Assembly: GCA_932294295.1 (NCBI GenBank)
Contig: OW028573.1
Location: forward strand, 56,831,829-56,895,828
From: Alitta virens
Lineage: Eukaryota; Annelida; Polychaeta; Phyllodocida; Nereididae
Reading direction: 5' to 3'
DNA length: 64,000 nt
Position numbers and translations under genes: made by a program. The notes under the pieces were generated by a model. It searched no databases and was not told where the DNA came from. It worked only from the letters and a program-made list of their open reading frames with translations. Numbering within the stretch: the stretch's first letter is position 1; each line of letters opens with the position of its first letter. Shown piece after piece: positions 46,430 to 58,610 of the stretch.

Positions 46430-46660
46430 ATATCTTGGGATGAAATAGCTACATACATGTTATTTGGCTGTAAAAAGTCTAAAACATAAAAAAAATATGG
46501 AAAAATTGCTCTAATTGTATTGTTTGCTGCATTCTCTAAACCATGCTACTGTAATATTCGCAATGACATCCATAAATGTTGGATACATAAAGTGTATACA
46601 TGCGTGTTTTAAAATTTGATAACTTTATTGTCATACCCCTTGCATGAAACATTATATTTA
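46430..46660. repeat. Third, dispersed copy of the about 317-bp repeat
   Basis: Shares TATTTGGCTGTAAAAAGTCTAAA-like, TTGTTTGCTGCATTCTCTAA, ATCCATAAATGTT and CATAAAGTGTATACATG blocks in the same order as 42280-42880. It is preceded by GTTTCTGGA...AACTC phrases (46249, 46342) also found at 42016 and 42126. Confidence 0.6.
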
Positions 46661-47200
46661 TGACAAATATGCAAAGGCCTCTCATTGTATTAATATCTTC
46701 TAAGAGAATGAGAGTTAAATACCTTCAGTTTGGAAGTTTATGCTTGTATCTGTCTAATAAAACAACACAGGTTGTTCTAACTTCACTACAGAATGAGTTA
46801 AAGAAAAGTTTAACTGGTCTCCTTTTCAAATGTCGTCTGCAATACAGATTCAAATGGAGCATGTTTATAAGGCCCTTTACTTAGAATCTCATGACATGTA
46901 AATGTCCAAACAAACATTCACAAAATTCACAATGTGTCAATTTTGGCACAATTTGACCCAAGGGAACACAGAAAGATTAAGAAATCAAAAGTGGCTGGAA
47001 TTAGGTCCACCCACCCTATACAAATATGTATCTTGGGTTTTTTTTAAAACCAACCAAAGAGCCAATTTATAAACTGCACCCATGCTTTAAGTGGATCAGA
47101 ACTGATAGATTGATTTATCTATTGTTACATTATTTCAAATAAAACTGTGATATAACCAAATAATAAGCACCTATTCATATGTTAAGAAGTTAGAACAATA

Positions 47201-47890
47201 AGATAAGATATGATAAGATATGATAAGATACGATAAGATACGATAAGATATGACAAGATATGACAAGATATGACAAAATACGATAAGATATGATAAGATA
47301 TGACAAGATACGATAAGATATGATAAGATATGATAAGATTTGACAAGATATGACAAGATATGGTAAGATATGACAAGATATGACAAGATACGATAAGATA
47401 TGATAAGATTTGATAAGATATGACAAGATATGGTAAGCTATGACAAGATATGACAAGATATGACAAGATACGATAAGATATGACAAGATATGACAAGATA
47501 CGATAAGATATGATAAGATATGATAAGATTTGACAAGATATGACAAGATATGACAAGATACGATAAGATATGACAAGATACGATAAGATACGATAAGATA
47601 TGACAAGATACGATAAGATATGACAAGATATGACAAGATATGGTAAGATATGACAAGATATGACAAGATACGATAAGATATGATAAGATTTGACAAGATA
47701 TGACAAGATATGGTAAGATATGACAAGATATGACAAGATATGACAAGATACGATAAGATATGATAAGATATGATAAGATATGACAAGATATGACAAGATA
47801 TGGTAAGATATGACAAGATATGACAAGATACGATAAGATATGATAAGATATGACAAGATATGACAAGATATGCTAAGATATGATAAGATA
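47201..47890. repeat. Decamer satellite, 69 phased 10-bp units
   Basis: Sixty-nine consecutive 10-mers with no indel, drawn from a few variants: TGACAAGATA, CGATAAGATA, TGATAAGATA, TGATAAGATT and TGGTAAGATA. An imperfect higher-order order recurs (TGACA, TGACA, TGGTA, TGACA, TGACA, CGATA, TGATA types), seen from about 47341, 47621 and 47781. All three minus-strand frames are open only because the repeat lacks stops. TGATAAG units match the GATA-factor consensus. Confidence 0.95.
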
Positions 47891-47902
47891 AGATAAGATA
47901 AG

Positions 47903-48060
47903 ATACATTTTATCTAAAGTCGGGTCACATCAAAACAAAAACACAAGAAGAAAACTGCTTTTAACCCACTGGGTTATGTACAATATACATAGGCATAAAA
48001 TAGCATATAAAAACACACTAAAAACTTAAAAGCTTTGGTTCAACATACAATGGAATATAG
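47903..48060 (-). mobile_element. Possible LINE 3' end abutting the decamer array
   Basis: ACATTTTATCTAAAGT at 47904 onward closely matches ACATTTTATTTAAAGT at 43654 onward, the reverse complement of the LINE 3' terminus. Weaker shared pieces follow (GGTCACAT against GTGTCACAT, ATGTACAATA in both). No coding part is seen. Confidence 0.45.
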
Positions 48061-48360
48061 ACGACAATCCGATCATCACGTGTTACTACATATATTGAAA
48101 CGTCTGTTCTTTTCTAATTATTAACTTATATAGTTACCCCACTTTCCCCATTTTAGTAACCTTTGGGAGAAACCATCAATGTCGGATACAGTTTCCCGCT
48201 GAATGTGTAATGGCCATTTACCGTCTAGCCCAGACAAGATGGTCTGTTACACGGCAGTGTGTAATCTGCAATTACTGCAAAGACAGCGCTATTTTTTTTT
48301 AGAAACTAAATTCTCCCGAAAGTTGCAGCCATAGAGAGACAGTGTTGTTCTAGAGATCGG

Positions 48361-48396
48361 CAGAGGGCGCAAAAATCGATAGGCGACACCTAGTGG
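48361..48396. promoter_or_regulatory. Paired CTCF-like sites between the two genes
   Basis: CAGAGGGCGC (plus, 48361-48370) and CCACTAGGTGTCGCC (minus, 48382-48396) lie 11 bp apart in convergent orientation. The second has one mismatch to the consensus. Motif match only. Confidence 0.3.
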
Positions 48397-48944
48397 CTTT
48401 TTGCAACATCCCACTCCTCCGATTCATATGGGAACTTGGGCTGTCTTTGCCAGATAGAGGTTCAATCAAAACCGACATCTGTTATTCGATTTGAAAGTTC
48501 AATTAAAGCATATGGGTGGTTTAAGTTCGCTTGTAAAACCAGGCACATTCAGCAAACTCTAAGCTGGTATGAAAAAAAGGTTATTTAATTTTCTTAATCA
48601 GCGATGTTCCAGCATTACAATTAAATATTTTCATTCACACAACCGAGTTGTGTTGATTCAGACGTCGGTGACATGAATGGCAATAATTAACTGCACTGCT
48701 TGCATAATGTTTAGAATAATGTTAGAATAGAGATGGGGGATTTAGGCTGGGAAAACAAGACTTGTGTTTGTTGAATGTCAGCAGAGAGGACTACTTGATG
48801 ATGCGTAGATTAACTGGAAAGAGACAGATTACTCCTCTCGGAGCTGCGAGGGTTTCAAATGATGGCGAATGTAGACGCAATCAATATGGACCAGCTGGGC
48901 GCTCGGACATGTTGGAAAAAGTACAGCAAAACAGAAAGAAAAAA

Positions 48945-48958
48945 GGGGGGGGGGGGGG
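48945..48958. repeat. Poly-G run
   Basis: Fourteen G after an A-rich stretch. Confidence 0.9.
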
Positions 48959-49979
48959 TCATAGGCCATAGCAGTCTTGTGCTAGCTATTTCACTATCTA
49001 TTCATCCACTGGTCATGCCATGCACTATCTGCATTCTAGGACTTGCAATTCTTCACTTGATGGATGAAAAAGCTGTCACCCAGTTGCAGCTGCAGGCCAG
49101 CGCATCCCTTATCAGGTGATTGGAACTAGATAGTGGAGGCCTTGCTAACAGTCATCCCATTGCATGTACTACACTGTAGCCTGTCTCCATCTAGACAGCA
49201 CACACTCCGCAAGATCTGTCGAGTTTATCTGTCAGTTATCAGGGAACAGCATCTATTTCATAAAGTTTTGCACACTGCCCTCTTTCAGTGTGTTTTCTAC
49301 TTGTATATCTCTGTCAATTTCTGTTCCACTCTTTACTCTGTCTGTCTGTCTGTCTGGATCTGCCAGCTCTATTGTCATTTGTCGTGGGTGTCAGGTTTTT
49401 TCATAATTCCTAATTGTCAAATAATGTGGTCCACTCAATTAATAAACACGCTGATCATCACATCAATAAGGCAGATTACTGCTTGTCACCTAGTTCCATA
49501 TGAAAACAATGGGGAAAAGCATTGGAGCTAGGCAAACGGAGGCTGCATGAGGGACACCCACAGCAATGTGTGAAAACATGACTGAACTCTGTCAACATGG
49601 GATGGGCCTGCTGGGCATACTGACAGGCCAGTCTGTTTGCCTCATTCTCTTAAAATATTTGGAATAACAGGAGCATGCATCTGCTCCATTCATCATTCAT
49701 AACAGTTGCTGAAGCAAGGTGTTGGGTCATACGATGGAGTTTGGGGTACTGAGCAAAAATCCACTTAACAATGGCTGAAAAGTGTGTCACTTTCCATTCA
49801 CCAAATCAACATTCCAAAATGTCTGACTATTGTCGGACTATTGCCCAAAAACATTTGACATGACTTACTGCTGGCTTGTCATGTGATCATATCATTACAT
49901 CACTTAAGGGAAAATTTCATGCCAAATTTGGGGTTAATTGTTCGAATGTCCTCTATAAAGCCTACATATACATAAGCAA

Positions 49980-49980
<1 letters not shown>

Positions 49981-50011
<31 letters not shown>
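49981..50011. repeat. (GATA)n microsatellite
   Basis: Seven to eight perfect TAGA units. Confidence 0.95.
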
Positions 50012-50277
50012 TGTCTATAAATCAAGAATTGTATTGTCCTACAGTAAAGGAAAAATTAAAGTGATATAATGAAATATAGATTATTTCTGATAGGCAGGTT
50101 ATTGCGGTCGATTGGTAAGCAATTAAATACTTCCGGAACTTAAATTCATGTCCGGAAGTAGACCTTTAGAGTTTTTAGGTCTATTTGTAGATCTTTCATG
50201 TTTGTCTGTGCTGTAGTCTGTAGCAATGGGTAAAGGTATAGTAAAGATATAGTCTATATTGTATATATGTTACAATG

Positions 50278-50295
50278 TAGTAGTAGTAGTAGTAA

Positions 50296-50362
<67 letters not shown>

Positions 50363-50380
50363 TGTAGTAGTTGTTGTTGT
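50278..50380. repeat. (TAG)n microsatellite
   Basis: About 28 TAG units with one TAA, ending in TTG repeats. The poly-Tyr frame on the minus strand is an artefact of it. Confidence 0.95.
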
Positions 50381-51779
50381 ACATTTAGTAGTTGTAGGCC
50401 TTTATATGGTACTATAGTAGGGATTTAATTAGAAGCAGGGTTAGTAGGCAGTGGTAGCAGTGGTTTACAGTAATGGTTGTCATAGCTTGGATAGTAGTGA
50501 CACTTGTAGTAGTGTTACAAGTAAATGCCACACAACAACCTGAAGTGCAATGATGTGGAAGTCATGAAGCTTAAGAAGGCAAGTAACTGCCAGCTGTTGC
50601 CATCTTAAAGGAAAACATATATAAAAAACATAATCAATATTAGATATTTTGACTTCTGCTTGAAATATAGCAAATCATGTTTTTGATACAATGCAGATTC
50701 CTGGATGAAAATTCTGGAGATGAAAGCTTCAGCAAGAGTAAGGAATTCGGAGCAATAAAATGCTTAATTGGAACTTGGCATGTATCTCGAAGCAGCCTGC
50801 ATGTACTTGAATTTGATCACTCACTAACTGTGACTATTAGTGCATCTTAGAGAGCGATTTCATGTCTAATTAGTCAGGTCTTAATTGAAGCTCGGGTCTT
50901 TGTGGTTTAAGGAGAGTTCTAGGAGAGGCTGTACTTACTCAGCACTCGGTGACGGGACTGGCATTGTGTTCTGGGCGCGATCTTTTCTAGCCCTTAGACA
51001 TGCAGTATACTATTGAAGGTTTCAGGTTTCAAGCACTCAATGAAATGGAAGCCAGTCCATGGCTCTTAAAGGCACTCCAGTTTCTGCTGCAGCTTTTAAG
51101 CTCTCCACTGATGCTTTGCTGGTGCTGCAGCAGTAGCAGCAAAACTCCTGCAGCTTCTGAAACCTTTTACTCAATGTTTGATACAGCCTATCACAACTAA
51201 AAGCTGCCGGACGTTTTAAAAGGAGAGACATGATACAGGTATAATACTGCAGTAACTGTACCTGCGGGGATGCCGCTAACTATACAGGGTTAAGTAGATA
51301 GTTTTTTGTCATCAATTCTTGAAAACAAAAAAGTGTTAAAGAACCAAATTAACACATTTCTATGCTACTAATTGACGTTGACAACTGGTGTCAACTACCA
51401 CTAATTATGACATCTGCTTGCCCACAAACAGACATAAAAACTGTGACTCGTTTTTCCCACAATGTGCGATAAACTCATCCCGCAAATATGACATTTGATG
51501 AAGCACTGATGGTGGTGTTATACACTAAACAATAGAGAAATAAGCATGCCAATGATTCAGTGAACATGACTTCATGATTAAATGTCGTAATACACAATGG
51601 GAGGCAGTGTTGAAAGAGCTCACAGCCTGACACACATGATGCAAAAGAAAGCCGCCCAGTGAGCCCTCTCTTTTGGCCCCGGTCTGCTCTGTTTACTTGT
51701 GATCCTAGCATTGTTGACGACTCCTGGCTTGTGCCAATTGCATTCAAGCCCAGCGTCGTTGGAAGCAATTTGCAAGCGG

Positions 51780-52253
51780 CCACGAGTGATTAGCGCGCGC
51801 AGCAGAGACGCGGGAGTCGTGCGGGGTTCGGGTGTCGCAGGCACGTGCTGAAGTTGTTTGAATCCACGCTATTTCTCGCGATAACGATAGCTGAAGGATA
51901 GGAGCCAATCAGCACGCCCCTCTCATCCGCTCTTGGCACCCGGGTCAGATGTAAGCTGGCCGCTGATTGGGCCATGAGGAGGCTGGCCCAGTAGGCGCGT
52001 TCTTCATACACTCGTGTCAGGCCAGCACTTCGTCAATAGAGCTCAGCGCTGCGGGGAAAGCGCCTAATCTAAAATAATGACGCTCTAATTGTATTTTGCT
52101 CAGTAACTCATTGGTAATAATCGCATCACAGGACTGACCGCTTCTCCAGCGTCTCATAGCGTCCAGTCTGTGTCAAAGGTAATTGAAGGACATTGAACAG
52201 GACCGGATAAGTGGGCACTGGTCAGACTGACCACTGCTATTTACTTCTCAACA
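51780..52253 (+). promoter_or_regulatory. Candidate promoter/5' UTR of the second gene
   Basis: The segment from 51790 is CpG-rich (GATTAGCGCGCGCAGCAGAG, GACGCGGGAGTCGTGCGGGG). It contains CCAAT at 51905-51909 and an inverted CCAAT (ATTGG) at 51966-51970, about 60 bp apart, a common arrangement for NF-Y. No TATA box is evident. It lies 280-450 bp ahead of the signal-peptide ATG. Confidence 0.45.
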
Positions 52254-52338
52254 ATGGACATGTGTGGAAGGCTGTCTCTATTGCAACTAGTTCTCGTTGC
52301 TGCCGTCTCCTTGGCAAAGGATGCCATGCCTGTTGGAG
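52254..52338 (+). CDS. First exon of a second gene: signal peptide
   Basis: ATG at 52254 in good Kozak context (A at -3, G at +4) opens an 85-nt frame encoding 28 residues plus one base. It has a strong signal-peptide profile: MDMCGR, then LSLLQLVLVAAVSLA, then KDAMPVG. A good donor (GTATGT) begins at 52339, and the frame would stop three codons into the intron. Donor phase is 1, as in exon 1 of the upstream gene. It follows a CpG-rich segment with CCAAT boxes. Product unknown beyond being secreted or membrane-bound; downstream exons are not found before 64000. It may be unrelated to the upstream gene, since phase-1 signal exons are common. Confidence 0.6.
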
Positions 52339-55300
52339 GTATGTAGTCTTTCCTTTCATTTCTCTTGTAGACATAATCTTGTTGCACCCCGTAAAGGGCT
52401 CTTAAGCTAAGTGCCCCTCATGCAGCGATGTCTAAATGCACCAGCAGCTCATGTTTGGGATGGCATATAGGATGTAAAAGCTACAACCTACTTCAACCTA
52501 CTTCAACATTACTAGGAAGATTGATCACAGTGGCCGGAGGGGGTGAGGGTTGCAAGAAGAGGGGGGCAGAGGACTCTATGCTGAACGATCTAGCAGGCAG
52601 GCCCAAAGTAGGAAAAAACACCTTTTTGATGTTTGGAGGTCTGTTCCAGGGTGTCTTTTTGGCTTTAGGCGAAGTTGCTCATTACTCTTTTAACCCATCT
52701 GGTTTAGATGTATTCAGAGTGGTCTTCGTTATAGAATTACAGACCAAAGGCCTTTTCCATTAACCGTTCATGGGGAGCGGGTCAAAGTGAACTCTGAAGA
52801 CAGCTGGATCCGCGGGGCAGCTGGATCATTGGGGCGTCCGTTGGGGCATCAGTTGGATCTCTCACGTGCTGGTGATGGAAAAATCAAAGTGATGTTGAGG
52901 GTACAGAGTTATACAGAACACTATTGTGGTTTTACAGCTTTTCTAGACTTTGGAACACCAAGTTTGTGTATACAACAGTTCAGTAAAGTAGCGAAGGCAT
53001 ACCCAAGGGAGCATGATAAGGCCACTTCTATCTCCGTGGGGCAAATAGGCAGTGTCTAAATGGCTTGATCACTGTCACGAGGATGGACAATGCCCAGTCT
53101 ACTTATCACGAAACGCGCAAATCTATCTTGCACACTCGCGGTCGAGGCGCGTGGAGGTCGTGTCTTGCTGAATTGCGCGTCACTCCAGGGGTCATTCCCT
53201 GACCGACTGGACATTGTCCACTGTGGCTTGGGTGACCAGGGGCTTGGGTGACTTGTGTGCCATGTCAAGATACTGATTAAGTGGTACCTCCCAGAGAGGC
53301 CAGTGGCCCCAAAGTGCCTGATATTTAACCGCAATTCAGAGTATTTCTCCCGAAGTAATCAGTGACAGGGCTGACTCATACCAACTGGTTGAACTGGGAA
53401 CTGTGTACTACTCTCCTATTAAAAACATGTGTGCATCCTTGAGTGAAAAAGTTCGGAGAAAAACAAAGGAAAAAATACAGAAAGAGGGGAAAGAAAGGCC
53501 CCATGAAATTCAGCTTGCTAGACTAATAACTTTACTTTGCTATCATTGATTTTCAGTTTTTTGTTGATACAGCTTTGTATGATTTCTTCATTGGCAAATT
53601 TTTCCTGCTGAGACTTATGTATTCAGCAATCATGCATAAATCCAGTGTTTACGAATCGAATTAGACAAGTTTATGTAAACAAATTTCATCGCATTTCTTT
53701 TCCGTTTCCCTGTCTGCTGTCTTACAACTTTTGGAACAGTGTTTGAAAACGTAAAATTCTTTAGCGTTCACTGGGTCAAAGCTGCCAAACAATCACTGCC
53801 TACTTGTTTCTTTTACCGTTGAAAGGTCAGATGACGTCATGTTTGCTGCAATCCTATTGGTTGTTGGAGGCGGGAGAGGGTGTTTGTTTGGGGGGCTGTC
53901 TCGTGCACATGCCTGTAGTACTCAACACTGCCTGGTCCTGATTTCTCTCCTGCTGTTTTTAATGCACCCAGATTTCTGGTGGCCGAGTCTTTGGGCCAGA
54001 ATAAACACATCTCCCTGTGATGCTTCTGTATTGTTTATGAATATTGTTTATGATGGCCATGCGCTTGCCTGCTGTCGTGGGCATGCATGAGACTTGTTCA
54101 ACAACCCCCTCGGTGCTCATAAACAATGTATTAAACATGCTTCAAAGTCTACATTTGATGTTATTTATCTCCATGTCTGATGATGTATCTTAAGCATGCA
54201 CACATGTCTACCTGTGCCTTGAATATGATGAGCTCGTACAAACGTCTTAAAGTGTTTACTCTCCACTTAAGACATGAAAGGTAGGACACCTCACAAGTGC
54301 ACACATGTTTACACCTTTTGATGACGTCACTCATTTGTGCTGAACACGTGCTGTACGCGTTCCTTTGAAATAAGGAATTATTGAAACCTGTCCAAACACG
54401 GGATCAAACGTGAGTTCATGGGCTTTTCTGACCAACTTAACTTTGATGTTGTCGCGCCATGCAAAATGTTCATTCCTCCTGATGCATTCATAAGCAGTTG
54501 TGCAAATGTCAGAAGCAGAATAATTCGAATATGCATGTTTCGTTGCTTTATATAACTTTTAGTTACATGCAGGAAGCGAGTGTCTCTCTTGCATAAAACC
54601 TCTAGTTTATCCAAGATACAACCGAGTCATAAATAAATTGCCTTCTCTTTCATCAGGCCCTTTCTTTGGCTAAGTTCTCTGCAGGGTACCACCAAATTCT
54701 TGTCATTTCCCAGCAGTGCATATATCTCCATATTTGATCGTTTCTGCCTCTCAGGGGTCCTGAGATACATTATATGAATATCATTCATCGTGAGCTATAT
54801 ATATATATATTGACGAGCCCAGCAATCATATATCACTGTAATGCTATGCATCTGGTCAGTCTTGTTGACCTCTGGTCACTCAGAATTGTGCAATTAACGC
54901 TGGTAACACTCACTTGCCACTACGTGAGTTGGGCGGATTAACTCAGGATTCTGCAGGAGGTCACAATAAGCTCTCGCTAGTCACCTTCCAAACAGATCTG
55001 CAGACTAGAGTTCACATATTTTGGTCTCACTCGATCGAAATTCCCTATGGCTTTGGTGTCTATGTGGACCAATAGGTCATTATATTGCAGGCAATTTGAA
55101 TTCATTTCATCATTCAACACAATCTAGATCAGGTCAGTATATGATGAAACGTAATGAATGTTTGACTTGCAACAAGGCTGGTGATAAACTCCTGACATCG
55201 ATTGTGTAATGTGAATGATGGGGACTCAAAATATTAGTACTTTTACTGCAGTGAAAATATGGCTCATGGAGTGGATTGTCCTTATATGGTGTCAGACACT

Positions 55301-57273
55301 TAATTAAGCCTTGGCAACCCTCTAGAAATTGCACAGAGATAGCTGAAGGCAAGGGTGAAAATAGAGAGCGCACCTTAAGGGCCTCTCTCTGGCATTATGT
55401 AATGGGTGAGCTGATGAGCGTCTTGTCTGAGTTGTGTGTTTGCTGTAAAGGGATCTGGTAGCAAACAATGTCCTAGACTGATGAGCAGCTCAGAGGGGAT
55501 GGGGGATGCGGGCTGCTGCTGCTGCAGGAGCTTCAAGACCTGCTCAGCCGAGTCAGCCCAGTTTGCTAATTGATGTTGCCTCACCATCTCCAGTCAAATA
55601 AGCAGCCGTGTTTACAGACATCACGACAATGCAGTCCCCGTGCTGTTACATTAATCACCGACGAGAGACCATTAATTAGGCGTTGCTCTTGTCAATTACA
55701 GTGATGTAGCGGACCCAGCCTTGCTCCCTGTCTCACTCCCTGCTTCACTCCAGTCACAAGGTGATGCTCGGCTGCCCTGCATCACTGCATCATTCCCTGC
55801 TCAGCTGCAGCAACCGCCTCTATCACACCCCATCACCATGGACTGCAGCCCCCATCCCTCACTGCCGGCTCCCTCACACCTTTGCCCCATTCCCCACCCT
55901 CCCTAGCCCCCACCCCCTGCCCCCATGTTCCTCCCTTTCCATCATGCCCCTCAATTACAGACCTGTTTCACCCCCTTGTAAACCAGCACTGCATCTGCCC
56001 TCTGATGGATCCATCTATTTGTATCCACCCCTTGATCACATCGATGATGCTATCCTCCGCATCTCTAGCCCCCAAATGGAGTGATCTTTGGTGCATCAGA
56101 AGACTCATCTCGATGCTTCAACCAGGATCCCATCACAACTGCCTTTGTGCTCATGATGCCAGTCTTAGGGAGCAGCTAGACTGAACTCCAAATCATCTTA
56201 CAAACATCATGCACTGATGGAAATCCTCTGCCCTTTGATTGGCAAGTCACTTTTGCTGCAGCATCTGACATCAGACAGTGTTGCATCCATTTATATAACA
56301 CCTCCTAAAACACATGGTGTCACAATCCAAGGACAGCAGCTGCATTAAGAAAATTGTTTTGCTGAATACACATTGCAAAAAGATGAAGTCTGAAATGAGA
56401 CAGGAGTTTTTGCATTATTCAACAGTGTGTGATATGACAATCATTTTCTTGGTTTAATTTCGTGTAGGCTGATTTAAGTTTGACACTTCTGTGATCAGAG
56501 TGCAGAACATGCCTGAATTCTGTTCTCTTTCGTGGCACCTTCAAGTCTGCAGATGCAGCTGAGCTGAGTAATTTTGGGCAGCATGGAACCTTAATGATAA
56601 ATGACAGCGATTTGAGGCAATATTTAACGCCACATGCCATACAGCCCCTGACATAAATAAGGTTTATCGAGCTTTGGCAGTCTGAATCTTGCTGCTTAGA
56701 AACCTGGGAATGTTGATCTACATACTGGAGCATCGTCTTAACCATCAGATACCATTATAACAAGTATACATGTCAGGAGATAAACTAAGCACTTGGACCA
56801 TATGCCCTAATGGGTTACGATGTTTACTGTCTTAACAGCATGTTGATATCATATATGTCCATGTTGATATATGCTGGTTAATACGAAGCATGACCTTTCA
56901 TGTTTAAGGTTATCAAAAGCATGTCATTATTCATGCTAATCCTGCAGGAAATATGATCCAACTTCTGATAAACATCTTTATTTATTAACTGATTAATAAA
57001 CATAAACACAAACGTGTAATGACTAATGTCTGAATGACGCATCTTAAACCACAGACCACCAGCTTTTCTTGCTCATGCCTTGGGTAAACAAGCTCATACC
57101 ATTTGCTAAGCCCAAAACACGGAGTAAACATAACACAGTGAAGTAAAAAAGGAAGAAAAGTAAAAAATAGAAGCCACTATCCTTAGTACTTTAAAAAAAC
57201 TAGTTGCCGTTTATCTTTCTGCAACAAGTGATTGTAGTTTGGAAGAAGTGAAGTCTTGAAGTGTTACATTGAC

Positions 57274-57317
57274 CATGGAGTCACTATACATATACATGTA
57301 TCTCTAGTGACTCCATG
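57274..57317. repeat. 44-bp inverted repeat flanked by CATTGAC direct repeats
   Basis: Arms CATGGAGTCACTA and TAGTGACTCCATG (13 bp, exact) enclose an 18-nt centre containing ATACATGTAT. CATTGAC is repeated exactly at 57267-57273 and 57318-57324, directly abutting the arms. Confidence 0.88.
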
Positions 57318-57353
57318 CATTGACCAACATAACACCATCAGTGTTGATGTACA

Positions 57354-57410
57354 TCAGCAGCAGCAGCAGCAGAAGCAGCAGAAGCAGCAGAAGCAGCAGA
57401 AGCAGCAGCA
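57354..57410. repeat. (CAG)n/(CAGAAG)n microsatellite
   Basis: CAG units lead into GCAGCAGAA nonamers. Confidence 0.9.
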
Positions 57411-58610
57411 TCCCATCTTGCCAGGGGGTATCCACCTGCTCAGCATCAAACCACTCCTGTTTCATGTAATTTCTGTGCATAATTTTAGCATTTCATCACC
57501 TAATATATTACCCAACAAGTACCTGCATAGTAAGGGATATACATTTTGTATATCGTGCACATATCATAGCATAAGCGTTCGCTAGATGGTGAAGAATCAA
57601 GTTTAATGGTCCATCAACAACTTTTCAAAGATAAAGATGCAAGAAACAATTGCAGCTAACGCAATTACAGAGATGCTTTAGTTGCAGAATTTTCCGGGAT
57701 TTCGTCACAGATTCCCAGAAAAGGCAGGTTATGCTTCCTTTATCAATTAGATTAATTTCCTCTTTCATCTAATAGATTAATACCCGAACAAAGGATTTTA
57801 ATCTGTGTTTAGCCGATTTTTTAATTTGGCAGGCTCTTATGTGGCTGGATGGCGTTTTTCTCCTGTCGTTCCTATTAAGGCGTGGAGTGCTCGCTGCTTG
57901 ATAGTAAATGTTCATTATTAATGACTGCTCCGTTGATGTTTGATGGCTCCTCTGCAATGTTCATGACATTTCGGCGTCAATGTGATAATGAAGTCATTTG
58001 TCAGGTGTTCCCGGGATGGCCCAGTGCAATGTGCAATGCATGACTTATTCAAAAGTCTTTCCGCCTTGCTGGCCCTACATTTCCCTAATGACCAGAGTCG
58101 CGTCTTTAATTATTCCAGCCCGTAAAGGCTACACTTTTCCATGTCTGGATTCTTGCACCATATTAGCGAACGGCTCCTTTATGAACGTCAACTTCAAAAA
58201 GTAGCCAAATCTTACTCCGTTGCTGTTGCGGCTGTTTCACTGACCCGAAGAGAGCCCACGAAACACAGCGAGCCACAAGATGCTTTATTAGTAAGACTTC
58301 GGCAAAGAGATTCAGCCTGGCTCAAGTTTCGCTCTGCCAGCTTACATTGCCCGTTTCCATTTGCTAAGGTTTCAGCAAACGGCGAGCAGGAATCTTTCTT
58401 TGAATTTGATACGTCTGTCAGTGATGCATTCGTCAGTCTCTTGTGTGTGTGCTGTGGTTTGGGCAACCAAGATGTATACTTTGATGCAGGCTGACTCGAT
58501 CCAGTGGCACAGGCTGCAGTGGCATAGGCTGTTGTGTCCACAGAGTTTGGAAGAGAGGAGAGCAGGGGAGAGGTGGGAATGGAGTGAAAAAAGGGAAATA
58601 GAAATAGAGA

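Larger units (their letters stand above)
41091..51779. other. Repeat-dense intergenic region between the two genes
   Basis: Contains a 36-bp palindrome, diverged repeats, a LINE, a LINE 3' end, the decamer array and several microsatellites, each listed separately. The remaining sequence (for example 48.1-49.9 and 50.4-51.8 kb) shows no recognisable gene. Short open frames such as 51000-51200 sit in CTG/CAG-rich sequence and lack domain evidence. Confidence 0.6.

Noticed and set aside
47182..47866. Long minus-strand open frames rich in YHILSYLVIS
   Set aside because: They are stop-free translations of the decamer satellite; all three minus frames are open and the protein repeats with the DNA.
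50196..50384. Poly-tyrosine open frame
   Set aside because: Translation of the (TAG)n microsatellite.
55721..56184. Overlapping Pro/Ser/His-rich frames
   Set aside because: C-rich low-complexity sequence open in three frames; no splice or domain evidence.
57998..58494. Open frames with Cys-rich start (57998) and downstream frame, considered as exons of gene 2
   Set aside because: No phase-1 acceptor/donor pair and no cysteine spacing of a known module.
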